From Zingiber officinale (lineage: Eukaryota; Streptophyta; Magnoliopsida; Zingiberales; Zingiberaceae): a stretch of DNA of 64,000 nucleotides. Shown piece by piece: positions 24,199 to 34,181 of the stretch. A program made the position numbers and the translations under genes. The stretch's first letter is position 1. The number at the start of each line of letters is the position of its first letter. The stretch spans positions 40,490,254-40,554,253 of the forward strand of contig NC_055997.1 of assembly GCF_018446385.1 (NCBI RefSeq), read 5' to 3'. Under the pieces are notes generated by a model, which worked only from the letters and a program-made list of their open reading frames with translations, was not told the origin of the DNA and did no database searches.

Positions 24199-26604
24199 TG
24201 TTAAAGTGTATACTAAAAGCCTAGCTTTTGTAAATATTTTATTTTTGAAATAAAAGAATCACATTGGTCAAATGTCTATATTTATTTATAGTTGTTCAAT
24301 TAATTTATATTGTAGATAACATGGTGTATGGTGTCACACATAGAAGATCATGTTATCAGTTCTTTATAAATTATAAATAGTTGCTCACGACTAAGATGGA
24401 AAGGAACAAACCATTGGAATAGTCGTAGTGTAATTAGGTATTAGTTTATCTTGACTAATAAATTACACTAGCACACTCAAAGTGTATTGAGTAGGACCAT
24501 TTTAGGTAAGTTCTTTTTATACTGACTTAATAAAAGAACTAGACCTTAGTTATTATGGAAGTGTGTGCTCTTAATCCTAATATAATAACAAGCATATATA
24601 TTTAGTATTTATTTATTTAACTTATCAAAGGGTGAGATTTATCTCGATAAAGCAATAGGCCCGATAAGTTGGGAAATGATATTACTTATAGTGAGTGTTG
24701 TTGATTATAGAAGGAAACTGTGTCCTTATAATCTAGGTTAAGAATGCCCCCCAAGAGGAGCTCATAAGAATTGTCAAGTTAAACCCTGCAGGTGGACTTA
24801 GTCCGACATGACAATGAGGTTGAGTGGTATACTCTTGGACTAAGACATTAATTAAAGCGAGTTGTCAGTAACTCAATTAAATTAATGGACATTCGATATC
24901 TTAAACACAGAGAGATTGACACACTCATGATAAGAAGGAGCCCATAATGTAATTTGGGATTGGTGTGGTAGTGTAATAATAACTCTCTAGTGGAATGAGT
25001 TATTGTTGATGAACTTGAGTTGTGTGTTCGGGGCGAACACGGGATACTCAAGCTCATCGGAAGACCAAAATCAATTTCTCCTCTAGGTCTCTGTCGTAGT
25101 CTCATTAATGCCTCAAGTCCACTTGAGAAAAGCCCGTCTTGGTGTCCAAGAGGGGGCTGACCACAACCTTCTCTATAGGGGTCGGCCCTTTGTTTGGTGC
25201 CCAAGCATGAAGGGTCGCCCACAATAAAATTCAAATTAGGAGGGGTGTTTTGAATTTTCAAAATCTTCACTTTGTAGATATCTACAAGTTTTAAAAAAGA
25301 GATTTTAAAATATAAAACTTTCCTTATTTGAATTAGGTCACATGGTTTAAAAGAAAGTTTAAAAAGTTTTAAAACTTTCCTTTTTTAACCATCCTCATGG
25401 TTTTTAGAAAAAAGGAATAGAAGTTTTAAATTTGAAACTTTGTATTTTTGTGGCCATATTAAAAAAGGAAACTTTAGAAAAGATGTTTTAAATTTTAAAA
25501 CTTGGTTTTAATTTTTAAAACTTTCCTTTTTTAACATTCACTTTAGAAAATTAAAAGAGAGCTTGTAAAATTTAATAAGAGTTTTTTCTTTGCTTATAAA
25601 TTTTTTACAAGGTTATTTCTTTCCTTCTAAGGGGTCGGCCACCCTTGCTTGGTGCCAAAGCAAGGGGCCGGCCAATCAATTGAACCAATCAATGATTGAT
25701 GATTGAATCAATCATGGGAAAGGAAAAGGAAAAATAAAAGGGGAAAAGGAAAAAACAAAAGGAAGATTTTAATTTTTGTAAAAATCTTTCCTTATTTGCC
25801 ATGGGCAAGTAATATAAAAGAAGGGGAGGAGAGACCTCATTGTAAATCAATTCTTATTCTCTTGTTGGTGCTCTCTATTGTGGTCGGCCCTCTCTCCCTT
25901 CCCTTTCCCCTTGCTCTTTTTGGTTCCTTGGTGGTGATGGTGGCCGAATTCTAGAGAAGGAGGAAGAAGGCTCTTGGGTGGTGTTCATCTTGGAGGATCG
26001 TCGCCCACACGACGTCCAAGGCGAGGTGAGGAATACGGCAGAAGATCCCGAGGTTATTAGCATACAAGGAAAAGGTATAACTAGTAATTGTTTTTCCGCA
26101 TCACACTAGTTATTTTTCTTTGTATGAATTTCAAACACAAGAGGCATTAGATTCTAATTTTTTGAATTTGTTATTCGAGTTTGTGTTTTTTTTATTTTTC
26201 GAATTTGTGATTCGATTGTTCCTTTTGGTTAAACCTAGAGTTATATAAGGAAATAAAATATTAGCTTTCCTTAAAAGGCTTTGTCTAGGCGGTGGTGGAT
26301 GATCTCATACCCAAGAAGGACTAGTGCCTCGCCATGCAGTCCTTGAAGCCAATTCTGGAAATTAATATTTAATTAAATTTATAACATAGGTGGATTTGGA
26401 TCAATAATGTTAAGCATCGTTTGTGATCCAAATCTAAACCATTAAGAATAGATAAGTTAAATTTGGAATCAATAATGTTAAGTTTCGTTTGTGATTCCTA
26501 ATTTAATTTCTAAAGAACACAATACGTTGTTTAGGAAAGGTTCGACACTCGTACAAAATTTTTGTATAGTGGAACCGGTACGATCTTCCGAGGACCAACC
26601 AACA
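24199..26604 (+). repeat. A' first LTR
   Basis: 2406 bp, TGTTAAAGTG to CCAACA. Compared with A1 it is shortened near the start ('cttttgtaaatatttt') and has a different AT-rich middle (25260-25620) with repeated 'ttttaaaa' words. It carries the family TATA box at 25813. Confidence 0.9.
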
Positions 26605-26606
26605 AT

Positions 26607-26618
26607 TGGTTTCAGAGC
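26607..26618 (+). other. A' primer-binding site
   Basis: TGGTTTCAGAGC, one base different from the initiator tRNA-Met complement, two bases after the LTR end. The second copy at 56606-56617 reads TGGTATCGGCGC and is more decayed. Confidence 0.8.
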
Positions 26619-26688
26619 TAGGGTTTGCCTCTGTGTATTTGGTTTTCAAATAGATTATGCACATGTCATACATAATTTAGGCAGGATA

Positions 26689-29665
26689 TGTCACGCCCCG
26701 AGAGTAAGGTTGTCCGACGAAAATCGAGCAGCACCTCCCCTGTAACAGTGACAAATGAAACCGGTATACATCACCAACAGATAATACATATGCAAATTAA
26801 ATCACAACCACGCAGATAATATGCAGCTCACACGGCTGGAAAATCAAACACAGCGGAAAAACAAAAATAACAAGTATAAGGTAATGAAAACTCACCCGGG
26901 TCGGCCCGGCTTGACTCCTCGACAAAACAATCAAATACAAAATAACAAGTCCACAGCCTAATTATTACAATGCTAAATTCAAAGGTTTAACTCACAATAA
27001 AATGAAAACCAAAATCATAAAACCGTCCTCGGAAGTGACGTGGGACCAGCAGTCGGGATCCTCCTCCAAGTGTACTAGCATCGCTATCAGCTACCTGGTG
27101 AAATTACCAATGTGGGTGGTGAGTATAAATACTCAGCGGGTAATAGAATAGATAGTGCATGAGTGTCATAAAGAACAGGAATACAATAGGATACAGTCTC
27201 GGAAAGATAAATAGCAGATACTACTAGGTAAACAAAGTATATATCCATACCTGAAACCATATCCTAGGCTAACAGTGTAAGGTCTGAGATAACATAAACT
27301 GCTATAGTACTGCTCATAACTACCAGAATCACATATAAAGTATACTGTAATAGTAATCAGTGTCCAAGCATATATAACAGATATGTGATAACAGAACTGC
27401 ATAAGTAAGCATAAACAGCATAAGCAGGTATATCAAAAAGTAGCGTATGCACGGATGGTCACTCCCGCCCACCCCTCAAGTCCATGACCCCAGTATGGAC
27501 GAGAGGCCGGGACAATGGCAAACTGTATACCACTCCAGCTACCACTACTCTCGAGTGGCCGAGCGGACAGTTGCATAGTAGCTGAATAGCTACGTCTGCG
27601 ACGGGGGTCCCTGCTGCCCACGACTCCAGCAGACACAACCCATGAGTGTACGAGTGGGGGGCACGACAGGACATGCGGCACGCTCCAAGCTACCACTACC
27701 CATGAGTGGCCGAGCGTGCAGCCCAGGCCAACGACCGTCTCAACCACAAGAGACCAAAGTCGTCGGCTATGCATGCAATGATATGATGCGAATAATGCAA
27801 CAGTCATCATATATATATATAACAGGAAATCAGGTATGCTACATGAATCCGCATGCTCAATACTAAGCATAAATAAACAGTAATCAAACAGGTAAACATG
27901 GCATCTAGTATCTGCTAGTTATCAAGAATAACAACGGGAGACTGTATAGATAAGAAAGTGAGCATCTTGAAGATTGAGTGGATAAAGTATCAAGCACAAG
28001 AAATAAAATGAGTGGAGTCAAGATAAACTCTACTTTATCTGGCCTACTCATGCACCAAGAACAATAACTAAAGAAACAAGTAAAAAGTATCCGCCTCAAA
28101 TGTAGGCTGAATCCAACGTCAACTTCGTCCCGACTTCCATCTTAATCAATGTCCTGCATCAACGTATCGATTTTAACCATATACGTATAGAACCAAATAG
28201 TTAAGCCAATACTCAAAACAGGCATGCTAATCTGGGTTCCTTCATTATCTAAATAAACTCTACACTGATCTACTCCAAAACAAATCCCAAGCACTAATTT
28301 ATGTCTTCAGATCACACAATTCCCAGCCGAACATGATCATCATTAGCAATTTCCAAACATGAACTCGGTTCTATATACACTAGTATAGTACAAAATCATC
28401 ACATTCCTTAACCCAACATACAACTATCAATCTTCTAAAAAAAACTCAGCCTAACAAACTTCAAATTTCTAACAGGATCAACAGAATTCGTTACCTGAAG
28501 ATTACATACCTTAATCACTAACAATTTCAGATCTGACCTCCTCACCCAATACAGAATTTTCTATCAGACCTGCAATCCTACACTTCTACACTGTTACAAC
28601 CAATTAGCAACACACCAATCGTTACCCAGCATTAACTGAATGCAATACTTAGTCCATAAATCTAACATCTAGAGTGTAGAGGACTTACCCTCTGCTTCCC
28701 GGATGAAGAATCACTGCTGGAAGATGGACTCGCTGGCACTAGCACTCTTATCCTACCCAATGTTGCTGATTCACAGATCCGAGCTCTCACAGAGCTATAT
28801 GCGTCACAAGCATCCCAAACGTTACCTAATTAGTATCAAATTCAATCCGAAACCAGCATTTAGATCTGCAACCTAACATCTATAGTGGTAGAAACCTTAC
28901 CTAATGGTTCCCAAATGAAGAACAGCCACTAGAATTGTGATCTAGCCCTTCACAGCAAGCCACTGCCACAACCAACCCACAACCCGTTCATCCCCTCATC
29001 TGGTCACCAATCACAGCTTCTATTGCTAACCGAAAACCCAAATCAAACAATCCATACCTTAATACCTTGATGCCCGAAGCCTCTACCGTCGACGAAGAGA
29101 ATCCGACAAGATCAGCCTGGCCCTAAGCTCGGGAAAATGAGTCAGCTACCTAGAGCATAAACCCTCGCCACTATGGAGCTCTGGAACAAGAGATCTCACT
29201 CCCGCATCGTCGGAGTTCAATTTCCCCTCTCTCGGCCGAGAATCCCTTGCACGAAGCTACCCTTCGAAGATCTATGTCGTCGCGACCTCTGTTAAGGGAT
29301 TGGGGTTAACGGTGACTTGATCCACGACCAGGTGCCGGCGATCGAGCGTGTGTACGCGTCGGAGATGAGACCGGCGACGGATAGAGCGAGCTCGCAAAGG
29401 AATGGTGAGTTCGGCGGAGTGGATGCGATGGAGGAAACTGGGGCGGACTGTAGGGCACTGTAGCTTCTGTGAAGTATTTATAAGGGTTGGGTTCGTTTAA
29501 TGTTAAGTCCTCCTTTAACCTCCTCAAATGGTGATTTCCTTTACCACCTTATACTAAATAATTTTATCCCCTTAAACTCTTCCATAGGACCTCAAAATAA
29601 ATCCAGAAAAATACCTAAAAATTCCCATGAATTATTGTAGGTTATTTACTTTGCCGTATCTCACA
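26689..29665 (-). repeat. Element D 3' LTR
   Basis: 2977 bp. A TATA box on the minus strand (TATAAATA, 29475-29482) lies only about 185 bp from the LTR start, so U3 is short and the R/U5 part very long. Around 27530-27720 it contains irregular repeats of 'actacccatgagtggccgag'. Minus-strand ORFs such as 27433-27870 arise from these repeats. No gene is supported across the LTR. Confidence 0.85.
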
Positions 29666-29677
29666 TTCTCCCCCTCT
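29666..29677 (-). other. Polypurine tract of element D
   Basis: The minus strand reads AGAGGGGGAGAA immediately before the LTR start TGTGAGATACGG. Confidence 0.85.
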
Positions 29678-29924
29678 AATAAAAATTTGGTCTCTAAATT
29701 TACAACACAAATATTGGACCATCGGAATCCAAAGAACAACCTCCGTTTCCTTGACTGTTAATAGGTACCTCTCTAGATGGTAAGGATCCTGATGTCTCAC
29801 GTGTCCAGTGTGTAGGTAACACCCCAGTTTTATCCAAAGATCCCCGAGAGATGAACAAATAAAAATCACCAATATCTATCAATAGATCTATAATAAACGT
29901 ATAAAGTAACATAATACCTCGGAA

Positions 29925-30511
29925 GACCAATCCCTCGGCTCCCTGTGCCTCCTCTTGTGTGACAGCATAAACGCGACCCTCCTCTGAGCTCAGCTGTGGC
30001 ATGCCTGGGGTGGTCTGTGCTGGAATCGGAGGTGCCGTAACCTGCTGCCGATACTGAGACTGAGGCTGTTGCTGGTATGCTGAGTAAGGCTGAGATGGAT
30101 GAAAATCTTGCTGTACTGGAAATGCCTGATGAGGAGGTGCGGCGGCAGAGTACTGTGTGGACATTGAATTCTGACCCCGGATATGATATATCTGTCCCTG
30201 AGAAGGCTGTGGTCGTTGCTGACGTAGCGCACTCACAGTCTTTTGAGATTCTCTCTATTTCCATGGCTCGGTGGGTCGATCTCCCTGAAAGGTAACTTTT
30301 GTAGTCTCTAACTGAGCCTTCAGGGTACATTCCCGACTCTCATGGCCCGGAAGCTTACAATAGAAGCATATCGAGTGATCCAACGGACAATCAGGCTTGA
30401 GGTGACTTTTCGAGCCGCACTGGACACACCTAGTTTCACTATTATCATTCTTCCGATTTCTCTTAGGGGAACTAGTAGACCCGTCCGTGGTGCGCCCTGA
30501 TTCCTGTGGCC
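29925..30511 (-). pseudogene. Element D gag fragment with zinc knuckles
   Basis: The minus strand from 30511 encodes a chromovirus-type gag C-terminus. It has two CCHC-like knuckles (CVQCGSKSHLKPDC and CFYCKLPGHESREC), then a Gln/Pro-rich tail, then EEGRVYAVTQEEAQGAEGLV, which resembles the gag-protease junction of Tekay-type elements. A frameshift or stop lies near 30265, and the frame ends shortly after 29925 where sequence next to the 3' LTR has been joined by deletion. The N-terminal capsid domain is gone. The zinc knuckles would bind RNA in the intact protein. Confidence 0.75.
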
Positions 30512-30918
30512 AACCATATCCTAGGCTAACAGTGTAAGGTCTGAGATAACATAAACTGCTACAGTACTACTCATAACTACCAGAATCACATATAAAGTAT
30601 ACCATAATAGTAATTAGTGTCCAAGCATATATAACAGATATGTTATAATAGAACTGCATAAGTAAGCATAAACAGCATAAGCAGGTATATCAAAAAGTAG
30701 CGTATGCACGGATGGTCACTCCCGCCCACCCCTCAAGTCCATGACCCCAGTATGGACGAGAGGCCGGGGCAATGAAAAACTGTACACCACTCCAGCTACC
30801 ACTACTCTCGAGTGGCCGAAGGGACAGTTGCATAGTAGCTGAATAGCTACGTCTGCGATGGGGGTCCCTGCTGCCCACGACTCCAGCAGACACTACCCAT
30901 GAGTGTGCGAGTGGGGAG
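30512..30918 (-). repeat. Element D 5' LTR, part left of element C
   Basis: Matches 27257-27660 of the 3' LTR almost base for base, up to the GGGAG target site of C (30914-30918). The LTR end that should precede the primer-binding site is absent; the join to gag at about 30511 shares 'aacca' with the LTR, suggesting a microhomology deletion. Confidence 0.85.
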
Positions 30919-31060
30919 TGTTAATACAGTTTGACCTGGCTATTGTTTTGATGTTGACACTGATTTAAGTTTGTATCAGATATTAATTAAACTCAAACTG
31001 ATTAATGATCAAGGTTGATCATGTGGAGAGGAAAAGTCCAAGTACGGATACTTGGCACGC

Positions 31061-31465
31061 GAAGTCGGAGAGGGCTCGGTAGCTCGTTCTCCGGACTAGG
31101 TCAGAGAGTGCTCGGTAGCTCGTTCTCTGGACCGGACGAAGTCGGAGAGGGCTCGGCAGCTCGTTCTACGGACTAGGTCAGAGAGGGCTCGGTAACTCGT
31201 TCTCTTGACCGGACGAAGTCGGAGAGGGCTCGGTAGCTCGTTCTCTGACCCGGACGTGGAAGTCGGAGAGGGCTCGGCAGCTCGTTCTCTGGACTAGGTC
31301 AAAGAGGGCTCGGTAGCTCGTTCTCTAGACCGGACGAAGTCGGAGAGGGCTCGGTAGCTCGTTCTCTGACCCGGACGTGGAAGTCGGAGAGGGCTCGGTA
31401 GCTTGTTCTTCAGACTAGGTCAGAGAGGGCTCGGTAGCTCATTCTCTGGACCAGGAAGATGTTAG
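31061..31465 (+). repeat. 38-40 bp tandem array in the C LTR
   Basis: Ten units built on 'gagagggctcggtagctcgt', alternating between two tails ('ggactaggtca' and 'ggaccggacgaa' or 'acccggacgtgga'). The 3' LTR has the same ten units in the same order (45802-46195), so the array was fixed before insertion. Confidence 0.92.
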
Positions 31466-31499
31466 GGTTTAGGGCTGGGAAGCTCTAAAACCAACAGAG

Positions 31500-31805
31500 G
31501 TATTGGATCGGTCTGTTGACCGATCTGCTGGATCGATCAGTCGACCGATCCAAAGGTACTTCCTATCTGATCGGTCTCGTGACCGATCAGTAACCACACA
31601 GTAGCTCTCTGTGGGTTATCTGATCAGTCTGGTGACCGATCAGTAAGAAGTGATGTGATTCAGAACAATAGGGGGATCGGTCTGTGGACCAATCCACCTA
31701 TAGGCTGATCGGTCCAAAGACCGAACAGCATCATCCCAGACCGATCAGGATGTGTCCTGATCGGTCCAGAGGGCTATGGATCGGTCTGTTTACCGATCCA
31801 CAACG
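31500..31805 (+). repeat. GATCGGTC/GACCGATC palindrome cluster in the C LTR
   Basis: At least six near-palindromes of the form GATCGGTCTNNNGACCGATC. Sireviruses are known to carry conserved palindromic repeats in the LTR; this looks like that element with a different core. The 3' LTR cluster is at 46243-46600. Confidence 0.85.
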
Positions 31806-32714
31806 ATGTCGTTTGTCTTCTGCTGTTTCTCTGCGATTTCTGATCCATCTGATCTAACCATCTGCTGTAAGCTTTTTGAGTTACAGGTTGCAGGTGTCGT
31901 GCCAATGCTTAAATTCAAATTAAGCTCCATCAGAAGAATAAGACCAAGTGCTCTTTCTGCTGTGTTTCGCTGCAAATGGTGCAATTGGAGTGTCAACGTT
32001 CACTGGTTGTGATCAGTTGGCAACAGTTTGACTCTTGCTTATTGGTTCGAGCTTAGAGACACCAGTGAAGACCATGGATGGTATTGGTGTGAGTTCATAG
32101 ATCCAGATGAGGAGGAAGAGTGATTGGCGACGCCTGAGTTGGTCGCAGTGATTCGATACAGGTGACAGTGATTCGGCTCTGGCTGAAGACAGTGAGAAAG
32201 CAGAGGAATAAGAAGAAGGAAGAAGAGAGGTTTGGTAGAGGATTTTTCAAAAACTCTCTGTCGATCATGCAAGAGTGCTGTGTTTTTGAGATCTTGGTTG
32301 AGGAACTTCTTCTGTCTTTGCGCTTTGCTTTCATCGTGGCTGTAAGTTTATTGTTCATTCCTTTTAGCCACTAAACTCTGTAAGTCTTGTGCTTTATTTC
32401 AAATCTTTTCTGAGACTTTGTGGAGAGGTTACTCCACCGAGAAGGAGAAATACTTAGCCAGAATCTGTCTGGGGTGTGATCTACCGAAAGATCAAGGGAT
32501 CGTCCACCTTACGGATACGCCGAGGAGTAGGGACAAGTTATCCCCGAACCTCGTACATCCTTGTTGTGTTAGTGGTGGGTTGTTTCTTTTCCTTGCATCA
32601 GTTTTCCTTTTGCTTATTTCCGCTGTGCTAACAAACTTTTGTGAGGAGATTAATTGAGTTTTCAAAGGAGGCTATTCACACCCCCCTCTCTAGCCATCCG
32701 AAGGTCCTAACAAG

Positions 32715-32726
32715 TGGTATCAGAGC
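32715..32726 (+). other. Element C primer-binding site
   Basis: TGGTATCAGAGC, two bases after the LTR end, complementary to initiator tRNA-Met. Confidence 0.92.
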
Positions 32727-32768
32727 AAGGCGCTCTTCATCCGGATTAACACCCTAAAGAGCAAGAAG

Positions 32769-34181
32769 ATGGCTATGAAGGAAGGTTTTAGTACCAATCG
32801 TCCACCCTACTTCGACGGAGCGGACTTCCAATATTGGAAGAGCCGTATGGAGTATTATCTCAAGACCGACATCTCCATGTGGTTCTCAGTCAAGGAAGGG
32901 TTCACACCTCCGAAGGACGAAGAAGGTAAGGAACTAGAGTCTTCAAGGTGGTCCGCCGAGCAATCTCGCAAAGGACAAGCCGATGCCAAGGCGGTGGTCA
33001 CTTTACAATGTGGGATAGCCAAAGATCAACTTGTCAAGGTAGGTCCATTTGTGAGCGCAAAAGATTTGTGGAACAAGCTCATCGAGCTCCAAGAAGGAAC
33101 CCGAGACTCTTGGATCTCCAAGAGAGACTTGTTCCTAAACCAACTACAAAATCTCACCATAAAGGAGAATGAAACGGTAAGTGAACTACACGGAAGGTTC
33201 AAAGAGATCATCAATGGTCTTCATTCCGTAGATGAACGCGTAGAGAATCGCGATCTTGTAAGGTACGCTCTCAAAGCCTTTCCAAGGAATACCTTGTGGT
33301 CATCTATGGTAGATGCCTACAAGGTCTCTAAGGACCTTTCGATTGTTAAATTAGATGAATTCTTTTGTGAAATGGAACTTCATGAACTTGCTAACAAGGG
33401 TCAAAAAGAGAAAGGTATTGCCTTAGTTGCAGGAGAAAAGAGCAAGGATGGAAGAAGGAAGAAAGAAAAGAAGAAGGAGAAAGAGATTCCTACATCCTCA
33501 TCCTCCTCCGAGTCCGATGATGAAGGTGGATCATCATCAAGCGAGATGGCCAACTTCGTAAGGAGAATCATGAGAAGGAGCCGGAGATACAAAGGGAAAG
33601 GTAAGTCTATTGATCAAAATGTTGATAAGACTAATGTTACGTGTTATGAGTGTAGCAAAAAAGGACACTATAGGAGCGAGTGTCCAAAACTCAAGAAGAA
33701 GGAGGAAAGGGCCAAGAAGAAGAAAGCTCTCAAAGCTACTTGGGATGAATCCTCCTCAAGCTCATCGGAGGAAGAGAAGAAGGAGAAAAGCACTCGTCAA
33801 TTAGCGCTCATGGCAAGGGAGGAATCGGATTCCGGAAGTGATACATCAGCCGCGGCTTCATCATCTTCGGATAATGAAGAGGTAACTTCTCCTCACTTAG
33901 AAAAATGCTATAAAACTATTGCACATTTAACTACTTTGCTTAAGAAATCAAAAACTGAAATCAAATCATTAAAAGATGAAGTAGAACACTTGAAGACTCT
34001 TAGGGAAGATGAGGTTGATGACCTACATCAAGAGCTTCTTGAGGATGAAAACAAAGCCTTAAAGAGTGAAGTTGAGAAACTCAAGAAAATGCTTGAGAAA
34101 TTCTCAACTAGCTCTAAGACCTTAGATATGATTCTAAATGCCCAAAGGGCGGTCTACAACAAGGCTGGGTTAGGATATTAA
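32769..34181 (+). CDS. Sirevirus Gag (470 aa, probably C-terminally cut)
   Basis: The only long intact frame in the window. It should form the virus-like particle that packages element RNA in the cytoplasm. The N-terminal half (about 10-220: PPYFDGADFQYWKSRMEYYL, DLWNKLIELQEGT, LHGRFKEIINGL) is the copia gag core. Lys/Ser-rich low-complexity stretches follow, then a CCHC knuckle CYECSKKGHYRSEC at residues 292-305, an acidic Ser-rich segment and a long coiled coil (about 380-455) typical of Sirevirus Gag, a region reported in this group to contact dynein light chain-like proteins. The start is the first ATG after the primer-binding site. The stop falls in a conserved GLGY context and pol continues in the same frame, so the TAA at 34179 is probably a mutation within a once continuous gag-pol. 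This last point is inference. Confidence 0.88.
   Translation: MAMKEGFSTNRPPYFDGADFQYWKSRMEYYLKTDISMWFSVKEGFTPPKDEEGKELESSRWSAEQSRKGQADAKAVVTLQCGIAKDQLVKVGPFVSAKDLWNKLIELQEGTRDSWISKRDLFLNQLQNLTIKENETVSELHGRFKEIINGLHSVDERVENRDLVRYALKAFPRNTLWSSMVDAYKVSKDLSIVKLDEFFCEMELHELANKGQKEKGIALVAGEKSKDGRRKKEKKKEKEIPTSSSSSESDDEGGSSSSEMANFVRRIMRRSRRYKGKGKSIDQNVDKTNVTCYECSKKGHYRSECPKLKKKEERAKKKKALKATWDESSSSSSEEEKKEKSTRQLALMAREESDSGSDTSAAASSSSDNEEVTSPHLEKCYKTIAHLTTLLKKSKTEIKSLKDEVEHLKTLREDEVDDLHQELLEDENKALKSEVEKLKKMLEKFSTSSKTLDMILNAQRAVYNKAGLGY

Larger units (their letters stand above)
30919..32712 (+). repeat. Element C 5' LTR
   Basis: 1794 bp, TGTTAATACAG to CCTAACA. Three zones: a ten-copy 38-40 bp array (31061-31465), a palindrome cluster (31500-31805) and a distal region. 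The 3' LTR is longer (1853 bp), mainly through extra palindrome units near 46260-46330. Small ORFs in the distal zone recur in both LTRs and do not look like genes. Confidence 0.9.

Noticed and set aside
27433..27870. 145-residue minus-strand ORF
   Set aside because: It lies inside the D LTR and is built from short internal repeats; the other D LTR copy, split by element C, keeps only a 67-residue piece of the frame.
31500..31805. Regularly repeated palindromes that look superficially like a CRISPR array
   Set aside because: Spacers are not of uniform length, units are diverged palindromes inside an LTR, the same array is in the other LTR, and the genome is a plant.
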